From Belliella calami (lineage in GTDB: Bacteria; Bacteroidota; Bacteroidia; Cytophagales; Cyclobacteriaceae): a DNA stretch of 64,000 bases. Below the pieces are notes generated by a model. The model ran no database searches and was not told the DNA's origin. It saw only the letters and a program-made list of their open reading frames with translations. A program made the translations under genes and the position numbers. Location of the stretch: positions 1 through 64,000 of the forward strand of contig NZ_JAKZGS010000011.1 of NCBI RefSeq assembly GCF_022549695.1. Reading direction: 5' to 3'. Shown in pieces: positions 35,058 to 44,496 of this stretch. The stretch's first letter is position 1, and every line of letters starts with the position of its first letter.

Positions 35058-35108
35058 ATGAATTGGAATAATTACACCAATTCTACTCAAAAAATCAATC
35101 AAAAAAAA

Positions 35109-35136
35109 TAGGTCAAAGAAATTTTTCTTTGACCTA
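35109..35136. terminator. Terminator downstream of rseP
   Basis: A 12-bp perfect stem (TAGGTCAAAGAA / TTCTTTGACCTA) is followed on the minus strand by eight T. It separates rseP from the duplicated surface-protein operon. Confidence 0.92.
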
Positions 35137-35161
35137 CTAAATGTTTTTTATGTTGACTAGA

Positions 35162-36481
35162 TCAACCGCCTGTGAAAAGCTTCAAAATATCATTTCCAAT
35201 AGCAAATACCATTAGCGCCAAAAGCATTACCATGCCCACTTTTTGGGCATTTTCAAGGAATTTATCTGATGGGGTTTTGCCTGAGATCATCTCATACAAT
35301 AAGAATACTACGTGGCCACCATCCAGAGCTGGAATAGGCAACAAATTCATGAATGCGAGTATCATAGAGATCAATCCAGTAATGCTCCAGAATTTTGTCC
35401 AATCCCATTTGTTTCCATATATTTTTGCCATTCCGATAGGGCCGGAAACATTCTTTGCAGATACTTCACCTGTAAACATCCGCCCCAAAGCTCTCGCATT
35501 GATTATCACAACCCCAAAAGCTTTTTCTGTTCCTTTTGAAATCGATTCTGCAAATCCAAACTTCTTGGAAACAGGCTCTAATAGTGGGTTGGTGATAAAC
35601 CCAACAGTTCCATCCTCAGCTACTTTGACAGTTTTGTCAATTTCTTGGCCATTTCGATCAATTTTAATTGAAACTTCCGTATTTGCAGCATCAGCTAACG
35701 CATTCTGCCATTCGTTAAAATACTTGACAGGCTGACCATTTACCTCGATAAATCTATCTCCTTTTTGTAATCCTACTCTTTCGGCCTCAGTCCCCTTGGT
35801 TACTTCAAAAATATCAAAAGGCATCCTAATGTGGATGAAGTTGGACATGCTTTCTTCATTAGAGAAGGAATTGATAAATCCTCTTGGGATTTTCACCTGA
35901 ATTATCTCCCCATTTCTCTCCACGGTATAATACCCATCTGTACTCAAAAGCGCGTCACCGCCACTTATTTCTGAAAGACTCTGATAGGGCTCTCCATTGA
36001 TATCGAGTATTTTGTCTCCATCCTGCAATCCTATTTGCTTGCCAATATCATAAGCTACAATCCCGTGCTCTATTATTTGCTCTTTGGAATAGTAAGTCTC
36101 GCCCTTTTGATAAACCAAAGCAACAAAGATTAATATACCTGTGATGACATTGACTATGATACCACCAAGCATCACGATCAATCTTTGCCATGCAGGTTTG
36201 GATCTAAATTCCCATGGTTGTGGCTCTGAGTTCATTTGCTCAGTATCCATTGATTCATCCACCATCCCAGAGATTTTTACAAAACCTCCGAGTGGAATAG
36301 CACCAATTGAATATTCTGTTTCGCCCCATTGGAAACCTATGATTTTTGGAGGAAATCCTATTGAAAATTTTTCTACTCTCATGCCAAACATCTTGGCTGT
36401 AAGCAAATGGCCTAATTCATGTAGCCCAACTAAAATAGATAGTCCCAGCAAAAGCTGACCTACCATTATTAATGTATCCAT
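35162..36481 (-). CDS. rseP: Site-2 membrane metalloprotease RseP
   Basis: A 439-residue intramembrane zinc protease. HELGH at residues 21-25 binds zinc and the third ligand region is NLLPIPALDGGHVVF near the C-terminus. Two PDZ domains lie between (GDKILDINGEPYQ and GDRFIEVNGQPVKYF), and about four membrane helices are visible. It cleaves anti-sigma factors or signal-peptide remnants. It follows dxr with a 3-bp gap, a widespread arrangement. Confidence 0.96.
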   Translation of the reverse strand: MDTLIMVGQLLLGLSILVGLHELGHLLTAKMFGMRVEKFSIGFPPKIIGFQWGETEYSIGAIPLGGFVKISGMVDESMDTEQMNSEPQPWEFRSKPAWQRLIVMLGGIIVNVITGILIFVALVYQKGETYYSKEQIIEHGIVAYDIGKQIGLQDGDKILDINGEPYQSLSEISGGDALLSTDGYYTVERNGEIIQVKIPRGFINSFSNEESMSNFIHIRMPFDIFEVTKGTEAERVGLQKGDRFIEVNGQPVKYFNEWQNALADAANTEVSIKIDRNGQEIDKTVKVAEDGTVGFITNPLLEPVSKKFGFAESISKGTEKAFGVVIINARALGRMFTGEVSAKNVSGPIGMAKIYGNKWDWTKFWSITGLISMILAFMNLLPIPALDGGHVVFLLYEMISGKTPSDKFLENAQKVGMVMLLALMVFAIGNDILKLFTGG

Positions 36482-36484
36482 TAT

Positions 36485-37651
36485 TTATTTTTTACTCTTG
36501 ATTAATTCTTCTGTTACAATTCTGGTCAATTTGTCTGTCTCTACAAAATCTTGCAAGCTTGGATGTTTGATGAAATCCACTTTATCCAAAGAACTTGCAA
36601 TAAGGTCTGACATTTCGAGAAAACCAATTTCCTCCCGCAAAAATGCAGCCACAGCGATTTCATTTGCGGCATTTAATATGCATGGCGCATTACCACCCCT
36701 TTCCAATGATTCAAATGCCAATCTTAAGTTCTGAAATGTATCCATATCGGGCTGTTCGAAGGTCAAACTTGGATATTGTACGAAATCGAACCTTGGAAAA
36801 TCCGATCGCAACCTTTCGGGAAAGCTCAAAGCAAATTGAATAGGAATACGCATATCTGGAAGTCCAAGTTGCGCTTTGATAGATCCATCTTCAAACTGAA
36901 CCAAACTATGTACGATAGATTGTGGATGTACAATCACATCTATTTGATTTGCATTGATTCCAAAAAGCCATTTTGCTTCGATGACTTCCAAGCCTTTGTT
37001 CATCAGGGAAGCTGAGTCAATGGTGATCTTAGCACCCATGTCCCAATTTGGATGCTTTAGTGCCTGGGCTTTAGTTACTGTTTCTAAGAATTTTTTGTCT
37101 TTTCCTCTAAATGGACCTCCCGAAGCTGTAAGGATGATTTTTTCTATGGGATTGTGAAATTCACCTACCAAACATTGAAAAATCGCAGAATGCTCAGAAT
37201 CTACAGGATATATATTTACACCTTTTTGTCTTGCCAATTTGGTGACCAATTCTCCAGCTACCACAAGTGTCTCTTTGTTTGCCAAAGCTATTTGCTTACC
37301 ACTTTCTATAGCTTTGATCGTTGGTATCAACCCTGCATATCCAACCAAAGCTGTCAAAACTACATCAATGGTGTCCATTTCCACTACCTGAGCCAATGCT
37401 TTTTCGCCTGCATACACTTTTATATCCATGGGAAGAAGTACTTCCTTGACTTTTTCGTAAAGCGATTCATTGGCAATGACTACACAATTGGGCTTGAATT
37501 CGATGGCTTGCTGAATCAACAAATCAGCATTGTTTTGGGCTGTAAGCACTTCTACTTCAAACTTGTCTAAGTTTGATTTGATGACATCGAGAGTTTGTGT
37601 TCCGATACTTCCCGTAGAGCCTAAAATGGCAACTCTTCTTTTTTCTGACAT
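36485..37651 (-). CDS. dxr: 1-deoxy-D-xylulose-5-phosphate reductoisomerase
   Basis: A 388-residue enzyme of the MEP isoprenoid pathway, which converts DXP to MEP with NADPH. The start at 37651 (MSEKRRVAILGSTGSIG) matches the family; the earlier ATG at 37750 would add 33 unrelated residues. The NADPH site is LGSTGSIGTQTLDVI, ALANKETLVVAGE is the linker, and PVDSEHSAIFQCL holds the metal-binding residues. SASLMNKGLEVIEAKWLF is also conserved. It is divergent from the DegP gene. Confidence 0.97.
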   Translation of the reverse strand: MSEKRRVAILGSTGSIGTQTLDVIKSNLDKFEVEVLTAQNNADLLIQQAIEFKPNCVVIANESLYEKVKEVLLPMDIKVYAGEKALAQVVEMDTIDVVLTALVGYAGLIPTIKAIESGKQIALANKETLVVAGELVTKLARQKGVNIYPVDSEHSAIFQCLVGEFHNPIEKIILTASGGPFRGKDKKFLETVTKAQALKHPNWDMGAKITIDSASLMNKGLEVIEAKWLFGINANQIDVIVHPQSIVHSLVQFEDGSIKAQLGLPDMRIPIQFALSFPERLRSDFPRFDFVQYPSLTFEQPDMDTFQNLRLAFESLERGGNAPCILNAANEIAVAAFLREEIGFLEMSDLIASSLDKVDFIKHPSLQDFVETDKLTRIVTEELIKSKK

Positions 37652-37874
37652 GAAATAATTTGTATTAGGCAATTTGGGTTTAAATAAGTCAATATTTTTA
37701 AATCTAACTTTCTCACCCTTCCTTAAGTCTGACAAAATTACAAGGTTCAAAGACTTTTCCTTGTGATTTTTCAGTCTTTTTGACTTTTCGTCGATTTGGC
37801 ATGCAAATAGGTGTTTTTTTTACATAATTTAACTTTTCTATTTAACCGAAAAATTGAATAATCGTAAAAATTAG

Positions 37875-39317
37875 ATGATGAAAAATTTCAAGTTATTAGT
37901 TCTCGCTTTCTTTGCCGGTATTGGAGGGGCTTGGGTGTTCCAAGAATTTATGGCAACTCCTCAAGTGCAGGATAACGTTCTTCCTAATCAAGAGTCATTT
38001 CAGAGACAACAGGTTAATTTTGATACTGAGACATCTCAAACAAATGTCCCCAATTCTCCTGTGTCATTTATTGAAGCTTCCGAAAAAAGCACACCCTCTG
38101 TTGTCTTTATCAAGAATTTTTCAGGGACAGACTACAAACGGTATGGGATTTTCGATTATTTCTTCGGTACGGGCCCAAATCAACGTGTAAGCACAGGCTC
38201 TGGGGTTATCCTGAGTCAGGATGGTTATATTATTACCAACAATCATGTAATCGATAGAGCAGAGACTATTGAGGTGGTTCATCAAAAGAGAACCTACCAG
38301 GCGAAGTTGATAGGTACAGATAAGAATACTGATATTGCTGTATTGAAGATAGAAGCAGGGAATTTGCCTGCTATAAAGCAAGGAAGTAGCCGAGATTTGA
38401 GAATTGGCGAATGGGTGATTGCCGTTGGGAATCCTTTCAATTTGACTTCAACAGTGACAGCGGGAATAGTTTCCGCAAAAGAGAGGCAGATAAATATCTT
38501 GGGAGGGGATTTTCCTTTGGAATCATTTATCCAAACAGACGCCCCAATCAACCCAGGGAATTCAGGTGGAGCCTTGGTAAATACCAAAGGAGAATTGGTA
38601 GGAATCAATACTGCGATTTTGTCAAGGACAGGGTCATATACTGGATATGGATTTGCAGTACCTGTAGATATAGCAATGAAAATCGCCAATGACCTGATCA
38701 AATTTAGAGAAGTTCAGAAAGCGCTTCCAGGAGTAGATGTTGTAGAGATTACCCCTGAGCTCGCAGAGGAAATGAAATTAAACACCTTGGATGGGGTTAT
38801 TGTCACAAATGTCCTTCGTGGAGGAGCTGCTGAAAAGTCTGGAATTCAAAAAAATGATGTGATTACAAAAATAGAAGATTTTAATGTGACTGGAAAAGGG
38901 AGCTTTGAGGAAGTTTTGTCTTATTATTATCCTGGTGACCGTCTGAACTTCACATTCCAAAGAAAATCAGATATGAAAAATGCTGAACTTACACTACAAA
39001 ATTTAGATGGAGGAACGGGAGTCCTTAAGAGGGAATTTTATAGCTCGGCGTTGTTGGGAGCTCGTCTGGAAGCGATCAATGCAATTGAGAAAGATAGGTT
39101 GGGTGTAGATTATGGCGTGAAGATAGTAGGCTTGACGAGAGGATATTTGAGAGATTTGGGATTGAATAATGGCTTTGTACTAACCCAAATAAATGGCGAC
39201 CCAGCCATTAATCCAGAAAAAGTGGGGGCGTTTTTGGAAAAATTCAATGGCAGACTACTTCTTGAAGGATTTGCATCAAATGGACAGCCCTTTATGCAAA
39301 GTTATAGCATAAGGTAG
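37875..39317 (+). CDS. DegP/HtrA-type periplasmic serine protease
   Basis: A 480-residue trypsin-like protease with an N-terminal signal helix. The catalytic triad is His124 (TNNHVID), Asp153 (NTDIAVLK) and Ser230 (NPGNSGGAL). A first PDZ domain lies around LNTLDGVIVTNVL and a second diverged one near the C-terminus. It is expected to degrade or refold damaged exported proteins. Its 223-bp upstream region is shared with dxr. It is a single gene. Confidence 0.95.
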   Translation: MMKNFKLLVLAFFAGIGGAWVFQEFMATPQVQDNVLPNQESFQRQQVNFDTETSQTNVPNSPVSFIEASEKSTPSVVFIKNFSGTDYKRYGIFDYFFGTGPNQRVSTGSGVILSQDGYIITNNHVIDRAETIEVVHQKRTYQAKLIGTDKNTDIAVLKIEAGNLPAIKQGSSRDLRIGEWVIAVGNPFNLTSTVTAGIVSAKERQINILGGDFPLESFIQTDAPINPGNSGGALVNTKGELVGINTAILSRTGSYTGYGFAVPVDIAMKIANDLIKFREVQKALPGVDVVEITPELAEEMKLNTLDGVIVTNVLRGGAAEKSGIQKNDVITKIEDFNVTGKGSFEEVLSYYYPGDRLNFTFQRKSDMKNAELTLQNLDGGTGVLKREFYSSALLGARLEAINAIEKDRLGVDYGVKIVGLTRGYLRDLGLNNGFVLTQINGDPAINPEKVGAFLEKFNGRLLLEGFASNGQPFMQSYSIR

Positions 39318-39689
39318 GTAGAAGGATGAAGGAGAAATGATGAAGGATGAAAGGGAAATGATCTAGATTACATAGTTATGAAGGGTGAAACTAGAGATGA
39401 GATGCGTTTGAGAATCAAGAGAAAGGAAGCAAGAGGCGAGAGGGGTTTGAGACTCAAGATAGCCCTGAAAGCAAGCATCGGGTTATGACCCGATGTCTAA
39501 AAAGATTTCAGTTTAACGTTTGCCCTGACGTAGCATTTGAATAGATGAAGAGGATAAAGAAAAATCAAAAAAAGTGTTAACTACTTTCAACATGTGACTT
39601 CTGATTGCTTTGCAAGAAACAGAAATATTTAGCTGATTTTTTCGGTGATTGAAAGAAAAAAAACTATCTTGAAAGAAAACAAAATAGCC
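39318..39689. other. Purine-rich, repeat-containing intergenic gap
   Basis: The 372 bp after the DegP gene begin with repeated AAGGATGAAGG/GAAATGAT blocks, then a purine-rich stretch, then a REP-like unit with the palindrome CATCGGGTTATGACCCGATG (39476-39495). No gene is supported. Confidence 0.55.
39466..39533. repeat. Solitary REP-like palindromic unit
   Basis: It contains CCCTGAAAGC, then the 20-bp hairpin CATCGGGTTATGACCCGATG and a later TTGCCCTGAC. The pairing of a GCCCTGA motif with a GGGTxxxACCC hairpin matches the units of the large array. It lies upstream of the HI0074-like gene. Confidence 0.6.
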
Positions 39690-40103
39690 ATGAAAACTGC
39701 ACCCTTGACCTGTGAAAAATGTTATTCTGACTTTCAAGAAGCTTTGGAAGAATTGAAATTTGTGATCAAAAATGCAAAAAGCAAAGGTTTAGACGCCAAG
39801 CAAGAAGCCCAGATAGTTCGGGTATTTGAATTGACTCATGAATTGAGCTTAAAGACAATCACAGAATTTTTCAGAAATCAAGGACACTCGGGGTTTAGTG
39901 GTTCCAGAGATATTACAGTGGAAGCATTTCATGAAGATTTGATTGATGATGGCCAAGGTTGGCTGGATATGATTATTCTGAGAATCAAGTACAACCCCAT
40001 TTATCCGGAAAACACCCAGAATGAATTGGTAGATAGGATAATAAATTCTTTTGTAAAGTTGTTTGAGAATTTCGAGAGGAAGATGGGAAAAAGGCTTGAA
40101 TAA
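39690..40103 (+). CDS. Nucleotidyltransferase substrate-binding protein, HI0074-like (HEPN-type), orphan
   Basis: A 137-residue helical protein if it starts at ATG 39690; an upstream in-frame ATG at 39645 would add a basic 15-residue extension. The segments IVRVFELTHELSLKT and WLDMIILRIKYNP fit the HI0074 family, which normally partners with an adjacent small MNT-type nucleotidyltransferase. Neither neighbour encodes one, so the gene is an orphan. It may belong to a former toxin-antitoxin-like pair or have a new role. Confidence 0.85.
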   Translation: MKTAPLTCEKCYSDFQEALEELKFVIKNAKSKGLDAKQEAQIVRVFELTHELSLKTITEFFRNQGHSGFSGSRDITVEAFHEDLIDDGQGWLDMIILRIKYNPIYPENTQNELVDRIINSFVKLFENFERKMGKRLE

Positions 40104-40206
40104 GTTTTAAATCAAATCTCTTGTAGCGTTTGCATAACATTTTACGTCTTAGAGAAATACGTTAAAAATATTTCCTTAATTCTCTTTTTTCAAAACGATT
40201 TATGAT

Positions 40207-41493
40207 ATGAAACCTACCTTCCGATTTCCGAACCAACTCAATCTTCTGATCTTTTCAATATTGACGATTTTCATTTTTCCAGCTTGTCAGGATCAGTCTA
40301 CAAGTACATTTACTTACAGGGCCCAGATCCCGGTGTATCTGCAGATGAATGATTTCAGAACAACTGAAGCTGTGATTGAGCCAGGAAAGGAACTGGAAAA
40401 TCCTGGGAAGATTTATATCTATGGAGATTTTTTGTTTATCAACGAACCACAAAAAGGAATTCATATCCTTGACAATTCAAATCCATCAAACCCCATCACT
40501 GTCAATTTTCTCAAAATCCCTGGAAATGTTGACTTGGCAGTGAACAGCAATATGCTTTATGCTGATAATTATCTTGATCTTTTGGTTTTTGATATCAGCA
40601 ATCCAAGAAATATCCATCAAATAAAAAGGGTGGAAGATGTTTTTGAAAGTATGTACACCGAAAGAGGTACAGGGACATTTATGACATTGAAAGATACAGT
40701 TATGACCATGGATTCTGAATTCAGTCGCGGATGGGGCTGGGGTTGGGGTAATATTTTTTGGAATAGAGGAGGAATGTTAGCCATGAATTCCGATGCTTCT
40801 AGAGGTGGAGGAGAAAGCTACGGGCAAGGTGGCTCGATGGCAAGATTTACATTGATGAATACACACCTTTATGCAGTAGATGAATATTCGCTTAGGGTTT
40901 TCAATGTAGAGCAATCAGATAATCCTGATTTTCTTAAAAATATCAATTTAGGTTGGGGAATAGAGACTATTTTTCCTTTTCAAAACAAACTATTTATAGG
41001 CTCAAACACAGGCATGCATATCTATGATGCAAGTATTCCTTCAGAGCCTAAGCAAATGTCAGTCTATCAGCATGTGACTGCTTGTGATCCTGTGGTGGTC
41101 AATGAAACACATGCTTTTGTTACGTTGAGAACTGGCGTTAATTGTAGATTTGGAGTTGATGAACTTCAGATTCTTAACATAGAAGACCCTTACTCACCTA
41201 TGTTGCTAAAATCATATCCAATGGAAAATCCCCACGGGTTAGGGATTGCTGGAGATTACTTGTATTTGGCTGAAGGTAAGCATGGGCTGAAAAGCTTCAA
41301 TGTAGCAGATGTGATGAATATCGATAAGAATCAGCTTGAATATCTCAAATCTTTAAAATCTGTGGATATCATTCCTGGTCCCAAATCATTGATTGTGATA
41401 GGTCCTGATGGCGTTTGTCAGTTTGATTATTCGACGCCACACAAACTGGTTCAATTGAGTTGTATAAATGTCAAAAATCCAATAGTAGTTTAA
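40207..41493 (+). CDS. LVIVD-repeat lipoprotein
   Basis: A 428-residue exported lipoprotein with lipobox FIFPAC (C27). LVIVD repeats that form a beta-propeller recur as 'YxYxxxxxxxLxVxDxSxPxxP', for example IHILDNSNPSNPI, LLVFDISNPRN, and MHIYDASIPSEPK. A tryptophan/glycine-rich insert (GWGWGWGN) lies near residue 178. The ligand and role are unknown. The next gene begins directly at its stop codon, so the two probably act together. Confidence 0.88.
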   Translation: MKPTFRFPNQLNLLIFSILTIFIFPACQDQSTSTFTYRAQIPVYLQMNDFRTTEAVIEPGKELENPGKIYIYGDFLFINEPQKGIHILDNSNPSNPITVNFLKIPGNVDLAVNSNMLYADNYLDLLVFDISNPRNIHQIKRVEDVFESMYTERGTGTFMTLKDTVMTMDSEFSRGWGWGWGNIFWNRGGMLAMNSDASRGGGESYGQGGSMARFTLMNTHLYAVDEYSLRVFNVEQSDNPDFLKNINLGWGIETIFPFQNKLFIGSNTGMHIYDASIPSEPKQMSVYQHVTACDPVVVNETHAFVTLRTGVNCRFGVDELQILNIEDPYSPMLLKSYPMENPHGLGIAGDYLYLAEGKHGLKSFNVADVMNIDKNQLEYLKSLKSVDIIPGPKSLIVIGPDGVCQFDYSTPHKLVQLSCINVKNPIVV

Positions 41494-42093
41494 GTGAGGT
41501 TATTTTTATTATTTACTGTATTGTTTTTTACGAGCCAATTTTCCTATTCTCAAAGGGAAGTTGGCTCTTATGTTCATCATGCTGAGATTGGAGCCTTACT
41601 TGGAACAAGTAACGAAGGTGAAAGAGTAAATTTTTCATTACAATCTTTCCATGGGGTTCAAATCGATAAACTCAATACAATTGGGTTTTTTGTAGGATTT
41701 GATACCTATCCTGATTTTAGCCTTATGCCGATTGGTTTTGGTTGGAAACATACCATAACTCCTGAGAAAAAATATTCTTTATATAGCAGTTTAGATCTCG
41801 GGTATGGTTCAGCTTGGTTTCAGAAGAAAGAGACAGAAAATGGGTTTCAGTCTTGGGATGAAGGAGGTTTTATGGCTAGTCCAGCCATTGGATTGAGAAA
41901 GAAGGATAAATCCGGGAATGATAAGTATTCTTTTGCAATAGGCTTCAAGAAGCAATATGCCAGATCGTATGAAGGGCGATTGTCTTCAGGTATATCCGCA
42001 ACCGTCGAGGGAATTCCACCAGGGTTTGACTCACTTTTTGAAGAAAAATTTGTTTTCAACAATCTATTCATTCGTGTGGGAATGATTTTTTAG
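41494..42093 (+). CDS. Beta-barrel-like exported protein paired with the LVIVD lipoprotein
   Basis: A 199-residue protein starting with GTG immediately after the preceding stop codon (TAAGTG). A signal peptide ends near FSYSQ. Alternating strands such as TIGFFVGFDTYPDF, GFGWKHTITPEKKY and YSLYSSLDLGYGSAW suggest an eight-strand outer-membrane barrel, and it ends in phenylalanine (RVGMIF), the usual terminal residue for barrel insertion. No specific family is recognised. Confidence 0.75.
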   Translation: MRLFLLFTVLFFTSQFSYSQREVGSYVHHAEIGALLGTSNEGERVNFSLQSFHGVQIDKLNTIGFFVGFDTYPDFSLMPIGFGWKHTITPEKKYSLYSSLDLGYGSAWFQKKETENGFQSWDEGGFMASPAIGLRKKDKSGNDKYSFAIGFKKQYARSYEGRLSSGISATVEGIPPGFDSLFEEKFVFNNLFIRVGMIF

Positions 42094-42143
42094 TATATAT
42101 TGATGCCTAATTGTTAAATTGGGCTTTCAAAAAAACATCAGAA

Positions 42144-42857
42144 ATGCTAGAAGTTATCGGTTTAGTTAAGAAATACGGCAAGGCAAATGCTGTGAATGAC
42201 ATAACTTTTTCGCTTCAAGGAGGTGAAGTGGTTGGACTTTTGGGGCCAAATGGAGCTGGGAAAAGTACAACGATGAAATGTATAGTAGGTTTGCTAAGGA
42301 AAACTTCTGGTGAAATCTATATTGGTGGAATCGATCACATGCAAGTGGGTGCAAAAAAACTCTTTTCCTATATTCCTGAAACTCCAAGTGTATACGACTT
42401 GCTGACTGTCAAAGAGCACATGCAATTCATCGCCCAGGCATATAAAGTAGACAACTGGCAAGAAAAAAGTGAAGTGCTCTTCGAAACTTATGATCTGACA
42501 GATAAAAAAGATAAGTTAGGCAGAGACTTGTCAAAAGGAATGCGCCAAAAAGTATCTATATGCTGTGCCTTGCTTCCTGATCCTCAGATTTTATTTTTCG
42601 ATGAACCGATGATTGGTTTGGATCCGAAAGCTATAAGGAATACAAAAAGGATTTTCAAGGAACTCAAAGAGCAGGGAAAGACCATCTTGGTAAGCACTCA
42701 CTTGATCGATAGTGTAGAAAGCATTGCAGACCGGATCATGATCATGAAAGATGGTAATATAGTCGGTAACGATACACTTGAAAACCTCAAAATTCAAATG
42801 AAAGAAAATGATTCTAGTTTGGAAGATTTATTCTTAGAATTGACAAAAGATGAATGA
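42144..42857 (+). CDS. ABC transporter ATP-binding protein
   Basis: A 237-residue ATPase starting at ATG 42144 (MLEVIGLVKKYG). An apparent upstream start at 42111 is a TTG with an unrelated leader. The Walker A is GPNGAGKSTT, the Q-loop is in SYIPETPS, the signature is LSKGMRQK and the Walker B is ILFFDEPMIGLDP. It is of the ABC-2/CcmA-like export type. The next gene overlaps it by 8 bp and encodes the membrane part. Confidence 0.95.
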   Translation: MLEVIGLVKKYGKANAVNDITFSLQGGEVVGLLGPNGAGKSTTMKCIVGLLRKTSGEIYIGGIDHMQVGAKKLFSYIPETPSVYDLLTVKEHMQFIAQAYKVDNWQEKSEVLFETYDLTDKKDKLGRDLSKGMRQKVSICCALLPDPQILFFDEPMIGLDPKAIRNTKRIFKELKEQGKTILVSTHLIDSVESIADRIMIMKDGNIVGNDTLENLKIQMKENDSSLEDLFLELTKDE

Positions 42858-44496
42858 AATAAAATTACTCTTCCGAAAAGATTTCTTTATAATCATCAAT
42901 AATATTAAGCTGATTCTCAAAAATCCTTTGAGACTTTTGCCTTATATTTTTGTGTTGGGATATTTCAGTTTTTTTTATTTTAGGAAAACAAGAAAATCCT
43001 CTGAAAGTGTCAATCCTGAGGATCTTGAAAAGCTACAAGAAGCAGCCGAAGGAGCTGTTGATATAAATTATGGGATGGCTGTTCTGGTTGGTGGTTTGAC
43101 TTTTTTGGCATTGGTATTTCTGGTTTTCCAGTTGTTTAGGGCTACCAAAAAGAATGTGAGTTTCTTTAGTATGGCAGATGTGAATTATTTATTTACAGGG
43201 CCATCCTCACCAGCCAATATCTTGGTCTATTATATGATTAGGTCACTTTTGCCGGCTATTGGTGGAAGTGTTTTCTTTATGATCTATGCCAGTTCGCAAC
43301 TGGTGGAGACCTTTGACTTAGAAGTTTGGCAGATCTGTATCATGGCGATAGGATTGGCACTATTTATATTTATCCTTTCACCCATCAAGTTCTTGGTTTA
43401 CACTTTGCATACCAAGTACAATATACTTGGATATTTCAAGACGGGTGTTTTTGTTTTGGGTATAATACTGGGGTTGATGATCCTGATTCCCGGATTGATG
43501 GCAGAAAAATTTTGGCAGGGAATGTTTCTTTGGATAGCATCACCATGGTTTGATTTCTTCCCATTGATAGGTTGGAGCCGTGCAATATTAATGTTTGCAG
43601 GACATCAGAATGTCTGGATTGTCTTGGGGTTTGTTGCAGTCTATGCGATTACCTTTTTCATTATCCTCAAGTTGGTCTTGGTACATTCGGGATACTATTA
43701 CGAAGATGTGTTGGAATCCACCCAGTCCAAAGAAGAGCTAAAAGAAAAAGCCAAAGGCAAAAGCCAAGCCTCGGAATCTACCATGAGTTTGAACACCAAA
43801 AAGCAATTAGATATTCCAAACTTTGGATTTGGTGGGGAAGCACTCTATTGGAGGAATTACGTCCATAGTTCCAGACAAGATTTTCATCCTTTGTTTGGCT
43901 TGTATGGTTTGGGTTTTGCTGGACTGGGGGTAATTTTCGCAATACTTTCTAAATTTGATTGGTTTGCACATCAGGTGATCTATTTCTATTTGCTGATGTT
44001 GATCTTCATCTACTTTATTGCAGGGATGGGGAGAAACAATGTTGGTGATTTGAAAAAGCCTTTTTTCATTCTGATACCTGCAAGTTGGTCATCGAAGTTC
44101 TGGAACATGATCAAGCTGGATGTGATGCAGACTTTGATTTTTGCTACTATATTGATCGTACCGACAGTTTTGATAGCATCTTTAAGCCTTTGGTTGATTC
44201 CGACATTTATCTTCTGTATGCTTGCGTTTTATATGTCAGGATTTGCCATGACACTTTGTACGAATGTAGGGTTTGATGAAGGATGGGACAGGAAGTTGAT
44301 TAAGCCTGTTTTGATTATTGGTGTATTGATGTTTGGAATACTTCCAGCAATTGGCGGAGGTTTTTTTGTATACATTGTATCCAAACAATTTGCCTTAGGG
44401 ATGTTGGGTATTTCGCTGGGGATGTTCATAGTCACAGCAGTGATGTTGCATGTCGCGATGGATTTGGTGAGAAGGGTGGAGTTTAAGGAGCTTTGA
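42850..44496 (+). CDS. ABC exporter membrane subunit
   Basis: A 548-residue integral membrane protein with about ten to twelve hydrophobic segments in two halves, separated by a charged loop near residues 300-320 (KEKAKGKSQASES). It fits the putative ABC exporter family paired with ABC-2-type ATPases. The substrate is unknown. It overlaps the ATPase gene, and the next element downstream is a MITE. Confidence 0.88.
   Translation: MNEIKLLFRKDFFIIINNIKLILKNPLRLLPYIFVLGYFSFFYFRKTRKSSESVNPEDLEKLQEAAEGAVDINYGMAVLVGGLTFLALVFLVFQLFRATKKNVSFFSMADVNYLFTGPSSPANILVYYMIRSLLPAIGGSVFFMIYASSQLVETFDLEVWQICIMAIGLALFIFILSPIKFLVYTLHTKYNILGYFKTGVFVLGIILGLMILIPGLMAEKFWQGMFLWIASPWFDFFPLIGWSRAILMFAGHQNVWIVLGFVAVYAITFFIILKLVLVHSGYYYEDVLESTQSKEELKEKAKGKSQASESTMSLNTKKQLDIPNFGFGGEALYWRNYVHSSRQDFHPLFGLYGLGFAGLGVIFAILSKFDWFAHQVIYFYLLMLIFIYFIAGMGRNNVGDLKKPFFILIPASWSSKFWNMIKLDVMQTLIFATILIVPTVLIASLSLWLIPTFIFCMLAFYMSGFAMTLCTNVGFDEGWDRKLIKPVLIIGVLMFGILPAIGGGFFVYIVSKQFALGMLGISLGMFIVTAVMLHVAMDLVRRVEFKEL

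Noticed and set aside
35172-35735. 187-codon frame opposite rseP
   Set aside because: Shadow frame on the complementary strand of a conserved protease gene.
42111-42143. Longer start (TTG) for the ABC ATPase
   Set aside because: The extra eleven residues do not fit the family, whose members start just before the first beta strand at 42144.
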